In this document: piece after piece, positions 17,225-27,997 of the stretch
Layout: each line of letters starts with the position of its first letter
Numbering within the stretch: the first letter of the stretch is position 1
From: Qipengyuania sp.
GTDB taxonomy: Bacteria > Pseudomonadota > Alphaproteobacteria > Sphingomonadales > Sphingomonadaceae
Direction: 5' to 3'
Assembly (NCBI GenBank): GCA_019745075.1
Contig: JAIETR010000020.1
Location: 1-38,107 of the forward strand
Length of the DNA: 38,107 nucleotides
Program-made: the position numbers and the translations under genes
Notes under the pieces: generated by a model
Told to the model about the DNA's origin: nothing
What the model saw: only the letters and a program-made list of their open reading frames with translations
The model's database searches: none

Positions 17225-17668
17225 ATGATCAAGCCCAATCCCCCCGATGGCGTCATCGACGGTACGCGCCATCTCTACGCGGTGCGGGTCTATTACGAGG
17301 ACACCGACCTGTCGGGCGTGGTCTATCATGCCAATTACCTGCGTTGGTTCGAGCGCGCTCGCAGCGACTTGCTGCGCCGCCTCGGCGTCGATCAGCGCGC
17401 CGCGGTCGAGGCGGGGGAGGGGGCCTATGTCGTGAGCGAGATGTCGCTGAACTATGTGCGCCCGGCCAGGCTGGACGACGACATTGTCATCGAGACCCGC
17501 TGTACCGGCCTGGGGCTCGCATCCTGCCGCATGGCGCAGCGTGCGCTGCGCGGCGAAAGACCCCTGGTCGAAGCGTCCCTGCGCGTCGGCTTCGTTGCAC
17601 CCGGCGGTCGCCCACGCCGCCAGCCCGGCGCGTGGCGGGCGGCTTTCGCATCCTTCATGGGAGAATGA
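17225..17668 (+). CDS. ybgC: Tol-Pal-associated acyl-CoA thioesterase
   Basis: A 147-residue hotdog-fold thioesterase. The segment VRVYYEDTDLSGVVYHANYL contains the catalytic Asp and the G-V-Y-H-A-N-Y signature, followed by RWFERARSDLLR. The N-terminal 16 residues extend beyond the core. Its place directly ahead of tolQ is the conserved first position of the tol-pal operon. Its TGA overlaps the ATG used by tolQ. Confidence 0.94.
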   Translation: MIKPNPPDGVIDGTRHLYAVRVYYEDTDLSGVVYHANYLRWFERARSDLLRRLGVDQRAAVEAGEGAYVVSEMSLNYVRPARLDDDIVIETRCTGLGLASCRMAQRALRGERPLVEASLRVGFVAPGGRPRRQPGAWRAAFASFMGE

Positions 17669-18384
17669 TTATCCGCATGACCGCCCTCGACCTTCTCGCC
17701 GCCGCCGCTTCGGGAGCACCGACCAGGCTCGACCCGCTGGACCTGTTCCTCGACGCCGATATCGTGGTGCAGGTGGTGATGGCCGGGCTGCTGCTCGCCA
17801 GCCTGTGGACCTGGACCATCATCGTCGCCTTCTGGCTGCGGATGGGCAGCCTCGGGCGCCGCACAGCCGCCTATGAGGAGGATTTCTGGCAGGCCGCGGA
17901 TTTCGACGCCTTCGCGCGCCAGAAAGGCAACGGCGAGCTGCCGCCGGGCCGCGTGGCGCGCGCCGGCGTCGCCGAATGGCGGCACTCGACCAAGACCGCG
18001 ATCAAGGACCGCGAGGGCACCCGCCAGCGGCTCGCCGCGGTGATGGGAAGCCAGGTCGGGCACGAGGCCGACGATCTGGCCGAGCGGCTGAATTTCCTTG
18101 CGACGGTCGGCTCGGTCGCGCCCTTCGTCGGGCTGTTCGGCACCGTCTGGGGCATCATGAACAGCTTCTTCCAGATCGGGCAGCAGGAAAGCTCCTCGCT
18201 GGCGGTGGTCGCGCCGGGCATTTCGGAAGCGCTGTTCGCCACCGCCATCGGGCTGTTCGCGGCGATCCCGGCCGTGATCGCCTACAACCGCTTCAGCCAC
18301 GCGGTGAACCGCTACGAAAGCCGCCTCCAGCGCTTCGCCGACCGGCTCCACGCCAGCTTCAGCCGGCAGCTGGAGGCGCAATAA
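17665..18384 (+). CDS. tolQ: Tol-Pal motor subunit TolQ
   Basis: A protein of 239 residues (235 from the next ATG at 17677). It has three hydrophobic segments: VVQVVMAGLLLASLWTWTI (about 35-53), FLATVGSVAPFVGLFGTVWG and ALFATAIGLFAAIPAVIAY. The TolQ/ExbB motif APFVGLFGTVWGIMNSF is present. With TolR it forms the proton channel that energises TolA. ATG 17665 overlaps the ybgC stop; ATG 17677 has GGGAGA 12 bases upstream. A repeat separates it from tolR. Confidence 0.96.
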   Translation: MIIRMTALDLLAAAASGAPTRLDPLDLFLDADIVVQVVMAGLLLASLWTWTIIVAFWLRMGSLGRRTAAYEEDFWQAADFDAFARQKGNGELPPGRVARAGVAEWRHSTKTAIKDREGTRQRLAAVMGSQVGHEADDLAERLNFLATVGSVAPFVGLFGTVWGIMNSFFQIGQQESSSLAVVAPGISEALFATAIGLFAAIPAVIAYNRFSHAVNRYESRLQRFADRLHASFSRQLEAQ

Positions 18385-18402
18385 GTGCTGTTGCCACCAC
18401 CT

Positions 18403-18468
18403 CCGTTCGTGCCGAGCGAAGTCGAGACACGTCGCGCACGGCATCTCGACTTCGCTCGATGCGAACGG
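18403..18468. repeat. Palindrome, family B (copy 4), between tolQ and tolR
   Basis: Arms at 18403-18430 and 18441-18468 share the core GAGCGAAGTCGAGA with the perfect copy at 3057-3123, with a few mismatches. The right arm runs into GGGGAGGGG, the Shine-Dalgarno sequence of tolR, as at the alcohol dehydrogenase. Confidence 0.88.
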
Positions 18469-18479
18469 GGAGGGGTCTA

Positions 18480-18917
<438 letters not shown>

Positions 18918-18921
18918 CGGC

Positions 18922-19685
18922 ATGGCGATGTTTGCGAGCTTGAGGCGCGAGGAACGCATCGGCCTGGCGGTCGCGGCCGGACTGCATGCCGCGCTGGTGC
19001 TCGCCTTCCTGCTCCAGCCCGAGACCCGCGAGGACATCGAGCCCGCCCAGCGCATGACCGTCAATCTCGCCAGCGAGGTCGGCCTGGAAGCCGCCGCGCC
19101 CGAGCCGGTCGCCGAGAGCCGCGCCGCCAGCGCGCCGGTGATCGCCGACGAGCCCGCGCCCGCGCCGCGGCCGACCCCGCAGCCTCGCCTGGAGCGGCCC
19201 GTGGCGGCTTCCACGCCGGCGCCCGCCGATGCCCGCCCCCGCCGCCGGCCGGACCGCACGCCGGCGAAACCTGTGTCCCAGGGCGGCGGTAGCCGCGTCG
19301 GCGACAACTTTCTCACGGGCATGGGCGACAGCACGAAAACGAGCGAAACGCGCGCGCCCGCTGCCGCGCTCGGCGCCAGCGACCGGGCCTCGCTGCTCCA
19401 GGGCATCGTGCGCGAGGTGAAGCCGCACTGGCAGCCGCCGAGCGGTCCCGATGTCGACCGTCTCGTCAGCAAAATCCGCTTTCGCCTCAATCCCGACGGC
19501 GGCCTCGCCGGCCGGCCCGTGCTCGTCGGCCAGCGCGGGGAGACAGCCAGCAACCGGGCGCAGGCGGGCCGCCACGGCGAACAGGCTATCCGCGCCGTGC
19601 AACTCGCCGCCCCGTTCGACTTGCCCGAGCGTTATTACTCCGCTTGGAAGACCGTCACGCTCGATTTCGATTGGAAGCTCGCCCA

Positions 19686-19689
<4 letters not shown>
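18922..19689 (+). CDS. tolA: Tol-Pal protein TolA
   Basis: A 255-residue inner-membrane protein with one helix (IGLAVAAGLHAALVLAFLL, about 13-31), a Pro/Ala-rich periplasmic linker (about 70-120) and a C-terminal domain with SLLQGIVREVKPHWQPPSG. It is shorter than the E. coli protein, which is common in sphingomonads. It transmits TolQR energy to TolB-Pal. Its stop overlaps the tolB ATG (ATGA). Confidence 0.92.
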
Positions 19690-21197
<1,508 letters not shown>

Positions 21198-21235
21198 AAT
21201 CATTCAAGTCACAGCATCGCCAAAGGAGACCCCCG

Positions 21236-21751
21236 ATGACGAAGAACGCACTCGCCCTGCTCGCCGCCACGGCCACGCTGGCGCTCGGCGCCTGCGCCAA
21301 GAAGGCCCCCGAGCAGCTTCCGCCCGCGCCGGTGGAAACCGGGACCGCGCCGACCGAGACGCCCACCGACAGCGTTTCCGGTCCCGGCACGCAGGAGCAT
21401 TTCGCCACCGCCGTCGGCGCGCCCAACACCACGGTCTATTTCGACACCGACATGTACGACATCGACGCCGAGGACGCGGCCAAGCTGCAGACCCAGGCGC
21501 GCTATTTCGCGCAATACTCGAACGTCAACTTCACCGTCGAAGGGCACGCCGACGAGCGCGGCACGCGCGAATACAACCTCGCGCTGGGCGAACGGCGCGC
21601 CAATGCGGCCAAGAACTATCTGGTGAGCCTGGGCATCCCGGCGGAGCGTATCCGCACCGTCAGCTACGGCAAGGAACGCCCGGTGGCGCTGGGCTCGGAC
21701 GAGGGCAGCTGGGCCCAGAACCGTCGCGCAGCGACGGTGGTCATCGACTAA
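21236..21751 (+). CDS. pal: Peptidoglycan-associated lipoprotein Pal
   Basis: A 171-residue lipoprotein with signal peptide and lipobox TLALGAC (Cys 19). A Pro/Thr-rich linker follows, then an OmpA-like domain with FTVEGHADERGTREYNLALG and RRANAAKNYLVSLG, the peptidoglycan-binding Asp and Arg region. AAAGGAGACC precedes the ATG at a good distance. It completes the tol-pal operon. Its 3' end is partly duplicated just after the stop. Confidence 0.96.
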   Translation: MTKNALALLAATATLALGACAKKAPEQLPPAPVETGTAPTETPTDSVSGPGTQEHFATAVGAPNTTVYFDTDMYDIDAEDAAKLQTQARYFAQYSNVNFTVEGHADERGTREYNLALGERRANAAKNYLVSLGIPAERIRTVSYGKERPVALGSDEGSWAQNRRAATVVID

Positions 21752-21786
21752 CGCACCGCCGCGCCGCGACGGTGGTGATCGGTTAG
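21720..21786 (+). repeat. Tandem partial duplication of the pal 3' end
   Basis: The last 32 bases of pal (from ACCGTCGCGCAGCG at 21720) recur as ACCGCCGCGCCGCG at about 21755, with roughly six changes. The second copy also encodes RRAATVVI followed by a stop. It is non-coding now, because the first stop is in place. Confidence 0.7.
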
Positions 21787-21935
21787 GCCCGCAGCAGGAC
21801 GCTGACGATCGAGCCGTGAGCGGTGGCGCCCCGCGAGGCGCCGCCGCCCTCGGGTCCGCCGAGGCTCATGAACAGCGCCAGCGCCGCCATCGCGAGCGTC
21901 GAGAGAGTGGCGGAGAGAGTTAGCTGCTTGCTCAT
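21783..21935 (-). CDS. Small hydrophobic protein of 50 residues
   Basis: A short frame with GGAGG 6 bases before ATG 21935. It encodes MSKQLTLSATLSTLAMAALALF, then a Gly/Ala/Ser-rich tail ending in SIVSVLLRA. The first 25 residues form a hydrophobic helix with a Lys at position 3, as in a signal anchor or signal peptide. It is convergent with pal, and its stop lies in the duplicated pal tail. I do not recognise it. The good ribosome-binding site and lack of other coding sense argue for a real gene. Confidence 0.5.
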   Translation of the reverse strand: MSKQLTLSATLSTLAMAALALFMSLGGPEGGGASRGATAHGSIVSVLLRA

Positions 21936-22065
21936 CGGGGTTCCTCCACGCGCGAATATATGCAGCCTCCGTTGCGTTGCAACATTTCATATTGAAACTG
22001 TCCTGCGGTCTTGCGCTCACCGCCAGCCTTCCTAGACTGAGAGCGATGCGCGTTCGATCGACGAC

Positions 22066-22599
22066 ATGACGGGGGCCCGGCGCTCGACCGACTGGGGCTT
22101 CCCGCGCTGGCGCGGCTACGGAGGTGCGCGCGAGACCGCGACGGTGCGGCTGTGCGACCGTTTCGGCTGCGAGGAGAAGGGCGATTGCCCGGCGCCAAAG
22201 GCTCCCAACAGCCCGGAGCGGTGGTATTTCTGCCAGGCACACGCCGCCGAATACAACCAGAAATGGGACTATTTCGAAGGCCTCGACAAGGCCGAGCGCG
22301 CCGCGCGCGCGCGGACCGAGCAGACCGAAAGCGCCGGATATGCCGAAGCGCAGCACTATGGCTGGGCCGCCAGCGGCGACGGCAGCCGCGGCGCCGACGA
22401 AATGCGCGCGCTCGAGCTGCTGGGGCTCGAAGCCGACGCCGACATGGCGGCGGTCAAGAAAGCCTTTCGTGAGCGCGCCAAGATCGTGCATCCCGATGTC
22501 CGTCCGGGCGACGACGAAGCGGCCCGGGCGTTCCGGTCATTGTCGCTGGCCTACGAGGTGCTCAAGCAGGCGGAAGAACGCCGGGAGTGGCGGGGTTAG
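22066..22599 (+). CDS. J-domain protein with N-terminal cysteine/histidine motif
   Basis: A 177-residue protein. The C-terminal 65 residues are a J domain: MRALELLGLEADADMAAVKK, then AKIVHPDVRPGD with the HPD tripeptide, and FRSLSLAYEVL. The N-terminal half has cysteines CDRFGCEEKGDC and YFCQAH that look like a small zinc site. It would stimulate an Hsp70 partner; no dnaK is in the window. This two-part architecture is common in alphaproteobacteria. It is convergent with the ATP-grasp gene, whose stop overlaps by three bases. Confidence 0.85.
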   Translation: MTGARRSTDWGFPRWRGYGGARETATVRLCDRFGCEEKGDCPAPKAPNSPERWYFCQAHAAEYNQKWDYFEGLDKAERAARARTEQTESAGYAEAQHYGWAASGDGSRGADEMRALELLGLEADADMAAVKKAFRERAKIVHPDVRPGDDEAARAFRSLSLAYEVLKQAEERREWRG

Positions 22600-23483
22600 C
22601 CCAGTCGCGCCGCCACGCCAGCCGCCAGCCGCTCGCCCAGCTCCGGCCCGTGGTCGGGATAAAGATAGGGCTCGATCAGTTCGGCCTCCATCACCGCCAG
22701 CGCGCCGGAAGGTAGCCGGACCATGTCGATCCGCGCGTAGAGCGGGGCAGGGAAGGGCAGCGCGGCGAGGACCGCTTCGGCGCGGGCGAGTTCGGCAGGG
22801 GAGGGCACGAAATCCTCCTCGCGCCCGCCGAACAGCGACTGGATGCGGTAATCGCCTTCGGCGGCGCGCTTGCGCAGCGCGTGGCTGAATTCGCCCTCGA
22901 TGAAGATCAGGCTTACCTCGCCCTCGCTGACGATGGCGGGGAGGAAGGGCTGGATCATGGCTGCCTGCCCCATCCGCCACCCCTCTTGCGGCAGGTCGTC
23001 CCGGCCGAAGCGGTGCTGGCCGAGCGCGCCCGCGCCGATCTGGCGCTTCACCACCACGCTGTCGGCGGCGAATCGATCGAGCGCGGCGAGCACATCCTGA
23101 CGGCCCGGATCGTCGAGCCATAGCGTCGGGACCGTCGGCGCGCCGTGCTCGGCCAGTTCGCGCAAATAGCGCTTGTCATAGTTCCAGCGCACCACCTCGG
23201 GCGGATTGGCGACCCGCACCCCGCCCGCTTCGAGCGCCTCCAGCCTGGCGAGAAACTCGGCCGGGTGGTCCTGATAGTCCCAGGGCGTGCCGATCAAGGC
23301 GAGCGCCATGCCGTCGAAAGCATCGAGCGGCGCGCGCCAGTCGATCTCGATCAGTTCCAGCCCCCGCGCCGCGAAGGCCGGGCGCAAGGCCGCGACCATC
23401 GCGTCATGCTCGAAGGCGTCCGCTCGCCGCGTGGGCGAGCCGGGCAGCGTTTCGGCGCAGGCGAGATAGGCGATGCAAGGCAT
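22596..23483 (-). CDS. ATP-grasp protein, RimK/glutathione synthetase-like
   Basis: A 295-residue ATP-grasp-like protein. Clues are NPPEVVRWNYDKRYLRELAEHG, SVVVKRQIGAGALGQHRF as a nucleotide-binding lysine region, and YARIDMVRLPSGALAVMEAELIEPYL with acidic metal-binding residues. Similar proteins are annotated as DcsG-like or glutathione-synthetase-like. The substrate is unknown. ATG 23483 is followed upstream by a family A repeat. Confidence 0.75.
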   Translation of the reverse strand: MPCIAYLACAETLPGSPTRRADAFEHDAMVAALRPAFAARGLELIEIDWRAPLDAFDGMALALIGTPWDYQDHPAEFLARLEALEAGGVRVANPPEVVRWNYDKRYLRELAEHGAPTVPTLWLDDPGRQDVLAALDRFAADSVVVKRQIGAGALGQHRFGRDDLPQEGWRMGQAAMIQPFLPAIVSEGEVSLIFIEGEFSHALRKRAAEGDYRIQSLFGGREEDFVPSPAELARAEAVLAALPFPAPLYARIDMVRLPSGALAVMEAELIEPYLYPDHGPELGERLAAGVAARLG

Positions 23484-23484
23484 T

Positions 23485-23560
23485 ACCGAGTCCCCGCGAA
23501 GGCGGGGACCTCAGCCGGCACCAGAGCGCATGAGACCCCCGCCTTCGCGGGGGATCGGTG
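23485..23560. repeat. Palindromic repeat, family A (copy 2)
   Basis: GTCCCCGCGAAGGCGGGGAC at 23490-23509 and GACCCCCGCCTTCGCGGGGG at about 23534-23553 form the arms, extended by ACCGA and TCGGT outside. It is the same family as 1881-1953, again directly upstream of a gene start and downstream of another gene. Confidence 0.87.
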
Positions 23561-23574
23561 TGGGGAAGAGTGAC

Positions 23575-24870
23575 TCAAACCGCCTCCAGCGCCTGCTGGA
23601 AATCCGCGATCAGGTCGTCGGCGTCCTCGATGCCCACGCTGATCCGCACCAGATTGTCGCTGATGCCCAGCTCCGCCTTGCGGCCATCGGGGACCGAGAG
23701 GTGCGTCATGCTTGCGGGATGGCTCGCCAGCGTCTCGGTGCCTCCGAGGCTGACCGCCAGCTTGGCGATCCTGAGGCTGTCGAGGAAGCGGAAGCATTCC
23801 GCCTCGCCGCCCCTGAGCAGCAGCGAGAAGGTGCTGCCCGCGCCCTTGCAATGGCGGTTGTAGATGTCCTGCTGGCGCGCATCCTCGATCATGCCGAGGT
23901 AGCCGAGTCCGACCACCTTGGGATGCGCCTTGAGGTAATCGCAGACCTTGGCGGCGTTCTCGCCCGCGCGCTGCATGCGCAACTCGACGGTCTCCAATGA
24001 GCGGAGCAGCATCCAGGCGGTGTTGGGGTCGCAGATCCCGCCCATGGTGTTGCGGAGCATGCGGACCGGCGTGATCCATTTCTCCGCGCCGGCGATGCTG
24101 CCCGCGACGAGATCCGAATGGCCGCCGACATATTTGGTCAGCGAATAGACCACGATGTCCGCGCCCTGGTCGATCGGGCGGGCCCACAGCGGGCCGAGGA
24201 AGGTGTTGTCGATGGCAATGGGGCATTCTTGGTTGGTGCTACCGCCTTCGGCTACTTGAGCACCGAGAACGGCATCGCGTGCGGCCTTGACCGCCTCGAC
24301 GTCGACCAGCGCGTTGGTCGGGTTGGCCGGACTTTCGAGGTAGATCATGCAGACCTTGCCGCCGTTCTCGGCGGCCTGCGCATGGGCCTTGGTCAGCACG
24401 TCCTCGATCTGCGCGCGTGTCGCGCCGGCGGGGAAGTCGAGCCAGGCGACGCCGAACTTCGACAGCCATTTCGCGACGAATCCCTCGCTGGCGGCATAGA
24501 GCGGGCCCGAATGGACGATCACGTCCCCCTGCGCGGCATAGGTCAGCATCAGCACGCAGATCGCGGTCATGCCGCTGGAAAAGCTCAGCGCCTCCTCCGC
24601 CCCGTCCCAGATCGCGAGCCGGTCCTCGAGGATTTCCTGGTTGGGCGCGTTAAAGCGCGAATAGACCAGACCCTCGGCCCCGCCGGGGCGCTTGCCGGTA
24701 ATGCCCTCGAAATGGCGCTTGCCGTCGGCGGCGCTGGGGAAGGCGAAGGTGCTGGTGAGGAAGATCGGCGGCTTGAGGCTGCCCTCCGAGAGCACGGGAT
24801 CGTAGCCGTGGCCCATCATCAGAGTCGAGGGCTTCAATTCGCGCCCGGCGATCTTAGTGTCCTTGGCCAT
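23575..24870 (-). CDS. Cystathionine gamma-synthase/methionine gamma-lyase family PLP enzyme
   Basis: A 431-residue PLP enzyme of Cys/Met metabolism. It has the Schiff-base lysine in YSLTKYVGGHSD, the phosphate-binding SSGMTAI region, YSRFNAPNQEILEDRL near residue 70, and MIYLESPANPTN. The length is slightly above the 390-400 typical of MetB or MdeA, because of an insert around residues 203-220 (GAQVAEGGSTNQEC). ATG 24870 has AAGGAGG upstream. Whether it is a synthase or a lyase cannot be settled here. Confidence 0.88.
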   Translation of the reverse strand: MAKDTKIAGRELKPSTLMMGHGYDPVLSEGSLKPPIFLTSTFAFPSAADGKRHFEGITGKRPGGAEGLVYSRFNAPNQEILEDRLAIWDGAEEALSFSSGMTAICVLMLTYAAQGDVIVHSGPLYAASEGFVAKWLSKFGVAWLDFPAGATRAQIEDVLTKAHAQAAENGGKVCMIYLESPANPTNALVDVEAVKAARDAVLGAQVAEGGSTNQECPIAIDNTFLGPLWARPIDQGADIVVYSLTKYVGGHSDLVAGSIAGAEKWITPVRMLRNTMGGICDPNTAWMLLRSLETVELRMQRAGENAAKVCDYLKAHPKVVGLGYLGMIEDARQQDIYNRHCKGAGSTFSLLLRGGEAECFRFLDSLRIAKLAVSLGGTETLASHPASMTHLSVPDGRKAELGISDNLVRISVGIEDADDLIADFQQALEAV

Positions 24871-25023
24871 ACGCGGCCTCCTTCCTGCGTCATCGCACGC
24901 CCCCAGGAAGGCAGGGGCTCATGGGCGGGCCGGGGCGCCCGTTCCTAACCTCCGCAGGAACGCCTCTCCGCCGGTGCCGCTTGCGCGGGTGCGATTAGGC
25001 TCAACACAATCCGCTTTCAATCA

Positions 25024-25135
25024 CCGTTCGTCCCGAGCTTGTCGAGGGACTTGGCCGAGCGAAGCCGAGGCCGCTTCACGCAAGGCGTTCTCGGCTTCGC
25101 TCGAACGGGCCCCTCGACAGGCTCGGGGCGAACGG
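25024..25135. repeat. Long palindrome, family B-related (copy 6)
   Basis: Outer arms CCGTTCGTCCCGAGCTTGTC at 25024 and GACAGGCTCGGGGCGAACGG ending at 25135 pair, as does an inner CTCGGCTTCGCTCG with CGAGCGAAGCCGAG. It lies just beyond the stop of the SLC13 gene on the minus strand, so it could also terminate or stabilise that transcript. The remaining gap to the PLP gene (24871-25023) shows nothing recognisable. Confidence 0.82.
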
Positions 25136-25138
25136 GAG

Positions 25139-26548
25139 TCACAGGAAGGCCCGTACCGCCCACACCACGCCGACGATCAGCACCACGCCGACCACATCGA
25201 GGCACAGCCCGGCGCGCACCATCGCGCCCATGCGGATGCGGCCGGTGGCCCAGGCGATGGCGTTGGGGCCGGTTCCGGCGGGCAGCATGAAGCCCCAGCT
25301 GGCCGCGAAGGCCGCCGGCAGCGCCAGCAGGAGCGGATCGGCGCCCAGCGCCACGGTGAGCCCCGCGATCACCGGCATCACCGCGCTGGCGGTGGCGACA
25401 TTGCTGGCGAATTCGGTGATCAGGATCACCAGCCCGGTCACCACCAGCGCGACCACGATCAGCGGCGCGGCGCGCAGCGGGAGCAGCTCCCGCCCGATCC
25501 ATTCGGCGAGGCCCGAGGCGCTCATGCCCGCCGCCAGGGCGAGGCCGCCGCCGAACATCATGATCACGCCCCAGGGGGCGCGGTCGGCCTCGGCCCATGT
25601 CAGCAGCGGCCGGCCGGTGCCGTCGGGAGCCAGGAACAGCACCAGGCTGGCGGCGATGGCGATGGAGCCGTCGGTCAGGGAGCCCGCCGGCAGCAGCGGC
25701 GCGGCCCAGGCCTGCGCCAGCCACAGCAGGAAGGTCGCCGCGACCACCGGCACCAGCCGCTTCTCGGGCAAGGTCCAGGCGGGATGGGAGGCGATCGCGG
25801 CCCGCGCGCGGGGGGCGTCGAACGGCGTCTCGCCCAACCGCTGCACCCTGGCGATGACCAGCGCCGCGAGCGGGATGCCGACGATCGCCAGCGGCATGCC
25901 ATAGGCCATCCATTCGGCGAACCCGATCCGGTAGCCGAGCGATTTCTCCAGCAGCCCGACCGAAATGGCGTTGGTCGGCGTGCCCACGATGGTCCCGAAT
26001 CCGCCGATGGTGGCGGCGAAGGCGATCCCGATCGGGAGAGCCCCCGAGATGCCGCCACGATCCTCGGGCTTCACGCCGCCGCCTTCGAGCACCGCCAGCG
26101 CCATCGGCATCATGATCAGCGCGGTCGAGGTGTTGGAGATGAAGGTCGAGAGCAGACCCGTGGCGACCATGAAGGCCAGCAGCAGCCTGCCCGGCCCCGC
26201 GTCATGCCCCGCCAGGCGCAGGATGCCGGTGGCGAGCCGGCGGTGCAGCCCGGTGCGCTCGACCGCCAGCGCGATGAAGGCGCCGCCGAGCAGCAGGAAC
26301 AGGATATCGGAGTAATACTCGCCGGCGGCGTCGCTGGCGCTCATCACGCCCGCGAAGGGAAGCACCAGGAAGGGCATGAAGGCCGTGGCCGTCAGCGGCA
26401 ACGCCTCGGTCATCCACCATGCCGCCATCAGCACGGTCAGACCCGCGACTATGAAGCCCTCGCGCGGCAGGCCCTCGGGCGCGGGCAGCAGCCAGCTCGC
26501 CAGCAGCGCCAGCGCGCCCAGCGCGAACCCGATCCGTTTGGCAACCAT
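25139..26548 (-). CDS. SLC13/DASS family dicarboxylate:sodium symporter
   Basis: A 469-residue integral membrane protein with about eleven hydrophobic segments. The two sodium/substrate motifs of the family are present: STFISNTSTALIMMP and EFASNVATASAVMPV, the SNT-type signatures of INDY-like carriers. FLLLGGAFIALAVERTGLHRR is also typical. It should import succinate-type dicarboxylates. GAGGGGAGAG precedes the ATG. Confidence 0.92.
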   Translation of the reverse strand: MVAKRIGFALGALALLASWLLPAPEGLPREGFIVAGLTVLMAAWWMTEALPLTATAFMPFLVLPFAGVMSASDAAGEYYSDILFLLLGGAFIALAVERTGLHRRLATGILRLAGHDAGPGRLLLAFMVATGLLSTFISNTSTALIMMPMALAVLEGGGVKPEDRGGISGALPIGIAFAATIGGFGTIVGTPTNAISVGLLEKSLGYRIGFAEWMAYGMPLAIVGIPLAALVIARVQRLGETPFDAPRARAAIASHPAWTLPEKRLVPVVAATFLLWLAQAWAAPLLPAGSLTDGSIAIAASLVLFLAPDGTGRPLLTWAEADRAPWGVIMMFGGGLALAAGMSASGLAEWIGRELLPLRAAPLIVVALVVTGLVILITEFASNVATASAVMPVIAGLTVALGADPLLLALPAAFAASWGFMLPAGTGPNAIAWATGRIRMGAMVRAGLCLDVVGVVLIVGVVWAVRAFL

Positions 26549-26676
26549 CGGCCTCTCCCCTCGCCGCGCGGCTTATCAGGGGGTGCGGCGCGCGACAAAC
26601 CGGCGCTTGCAGCCTTTCCGCAGGCTGAAGCAGCCGGTCAGCTTCGCGCCAGCGCGGATCGGGCAGAGCGTCCGTC

Positions 26677-27312
26677 ATGAGAAAGCTCGCGCTTGTCGCC
26701 ATGGCCTCCGCCGCGCTCGTGTCCGGCCCCGCGATCGGTGGCGGGCCTCCCGCCGAGGCATGGGAGATCGGCCCGATCATCCGCGGCAAGAATTATTCGC
26801 AGCGCATGCCGCTCCGGCCCGACGACAGCCGCGCCGGGCCGAGCTTCGCGATTCCGGGCCCCACGGCTGCGCAGGGGAGCGTCCACTACCTGACCGTGCC
26901 GACAGGACCGCTTCGGGGCGCGCGCGCGATCGTTCTGACCTATCGCATCGATGCCGCGCCGGGCACGCGCTTCGTGCCGCGGGGATCGCCCCAGCTCCCG
27001 GCCACGCTGTCGCTCTACTTCCAGCGCGCGGGCGATGGCTGGACCGTGCGCCAGCCGGACTGGCGCTGGTACGCACCCGCGAACCGCACGATGCTTCTGC
27101 GTCCCGGCACATACACTGTCCGGATCGGGCTCGACGAGGACTGGGTGGCGATGACCGGCCCCGGGGCCCACGCCAATCCGCGGGGCTTCGCCGAGGCCCT
27201 GGCGGAGACCGCGCGCGTGGGCTTCGTGTTCGGATCGGAAGGCGGGCGCGGCCACGGCGTCTACGCCACCGCGCCGGCGCGCTTCACAATCCTCGATTTC
27301 CGGGTGGAATGA
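26677..27312 (+). CDS. Secreted protein of unknown function
   Basis: A 211-residue protein with a typical signal peptide (MRKLALVAMASAALVSGPAIG, likely cleaved near residue 21-28). The mature part is rich in beta-strand-like stretches (GARAIVLTYRIDAAPGTRF, ATLSLYFQRAGDGWTV, RTMLLRPGTYTVRIG). It ends with TAPARFTILDFRVE. I recognise no family. The composition suggests a beta-sandwich, secreted or periplasmic. It is convergent with infC. Confidence 0.75.
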   Translation: MRKLALVAMASAALVSGPAIGGGPPAEAWEIGPIIRGKNYSQRMPLRPDDSRAGPSFAIPGPTAAQGSVHYLTVPTGPLRGARAIVLTYRIDAAPGTRFVPRGSPQLPATLSLYFQRAGDGWTVRQPDWRWYAPANRTMLLRPGTYTVRIGLDEDWVAMTGPGAHANPRGFAEALAETARVGFVFGSEGGRGHGVYATAPARFTILDFRVE

Positions 27313-27327
27313 GCGATCCCGCGCACC

Positions 27328-27870
27328 CTATTTGGGTGCGACCACCATCACCATCTGACGGCCTTCGAGGCGGGGAAAGGCTTCGACCTTGGCGATCTCG
27401 GCGATGTCCTCCTGAACCCGCTTGAGCAGGTCGACGCCCAATTGCTGGTGCGCCATCTCGCGGCCGCGGAAGCGCAAGGTGACCTTGACCTTGTCGCCCT
27501 CGCCGATGAACTTGTTCATCGCCCGCATCTTCACGTCGTAATCGTGATCGTCGATGTTGGGGCGCATCTTGATCTCCTTGATGTCCTGGATCTTCTGCGT
27601 CTTGCGCGCGGCGTTGGCCTTCTTCTGCGCTTCGTAGCGGTGCTTGCCGACATCGAGGAACTTGCACACCGGCGGATCGGCGTTGGGGCTGATCTCGACC
27701 AGGTTCAGGCCCAGCTCGTTGGCCTGCTCGATCGCTTCGCGGGTGTACATGACGCCAAGGTTCTCGCCTTCGTGATCGATCACGCGGACCTTGGGGACCT
27801 GGATGGACTGGTCGAACTTCGGACCCGATTTGACGGGCATCTGCATCGAACGACGGGGTGGACGGGCTAT
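27328..27870 (-). CDS. infC: Translation initiation factor IF-3, apparent AUA start
   Basis: A protein of 180 residues if started at ATA 27870. Marks are the N-domain [59 protein letters not shown], and the C-domain [16 protein letters not shown]. The ATA codon has GGAGAAA five bases upstream and begins [16 protein letters not shown], the right place for a sphingomonad IF-3. infC genes use AUU, AUA or AUC so that IF-3 represses its own start. ATG 27846 (eight residues in) or ATG 27942 are alternatives without such a signal. Confidence 0.95.
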   Translation of the reverse strand: MARPPRRSMQMPVKSGPKFDQSIQVPKVRVIDHEGENLGVMYTREAIEQANELGLNLVEISPNADPPVCKFLDVGKHRYEAQKKANAARKTQKIQDIKEIKMRPNIDDHDYDVKMRAMNKFIGEGDKVKVTLRFRGREMAHQQLGVDLLKRVQEDIAEIAKVEAFPRLEGRQMVMVVAPK

Positions 27871-27997
27871 GGGGCTTTCTCCAACTGTTGACGGGGAATC
27901 CGGCGAAGCGCGCGAGATAGGCGCTCGGCACCGGATTCGCAAAGGGAATGGCGGGGGCGCGCGCGATTGTCCCGCGCCTGTGCCCGAGCCGCCGCGC

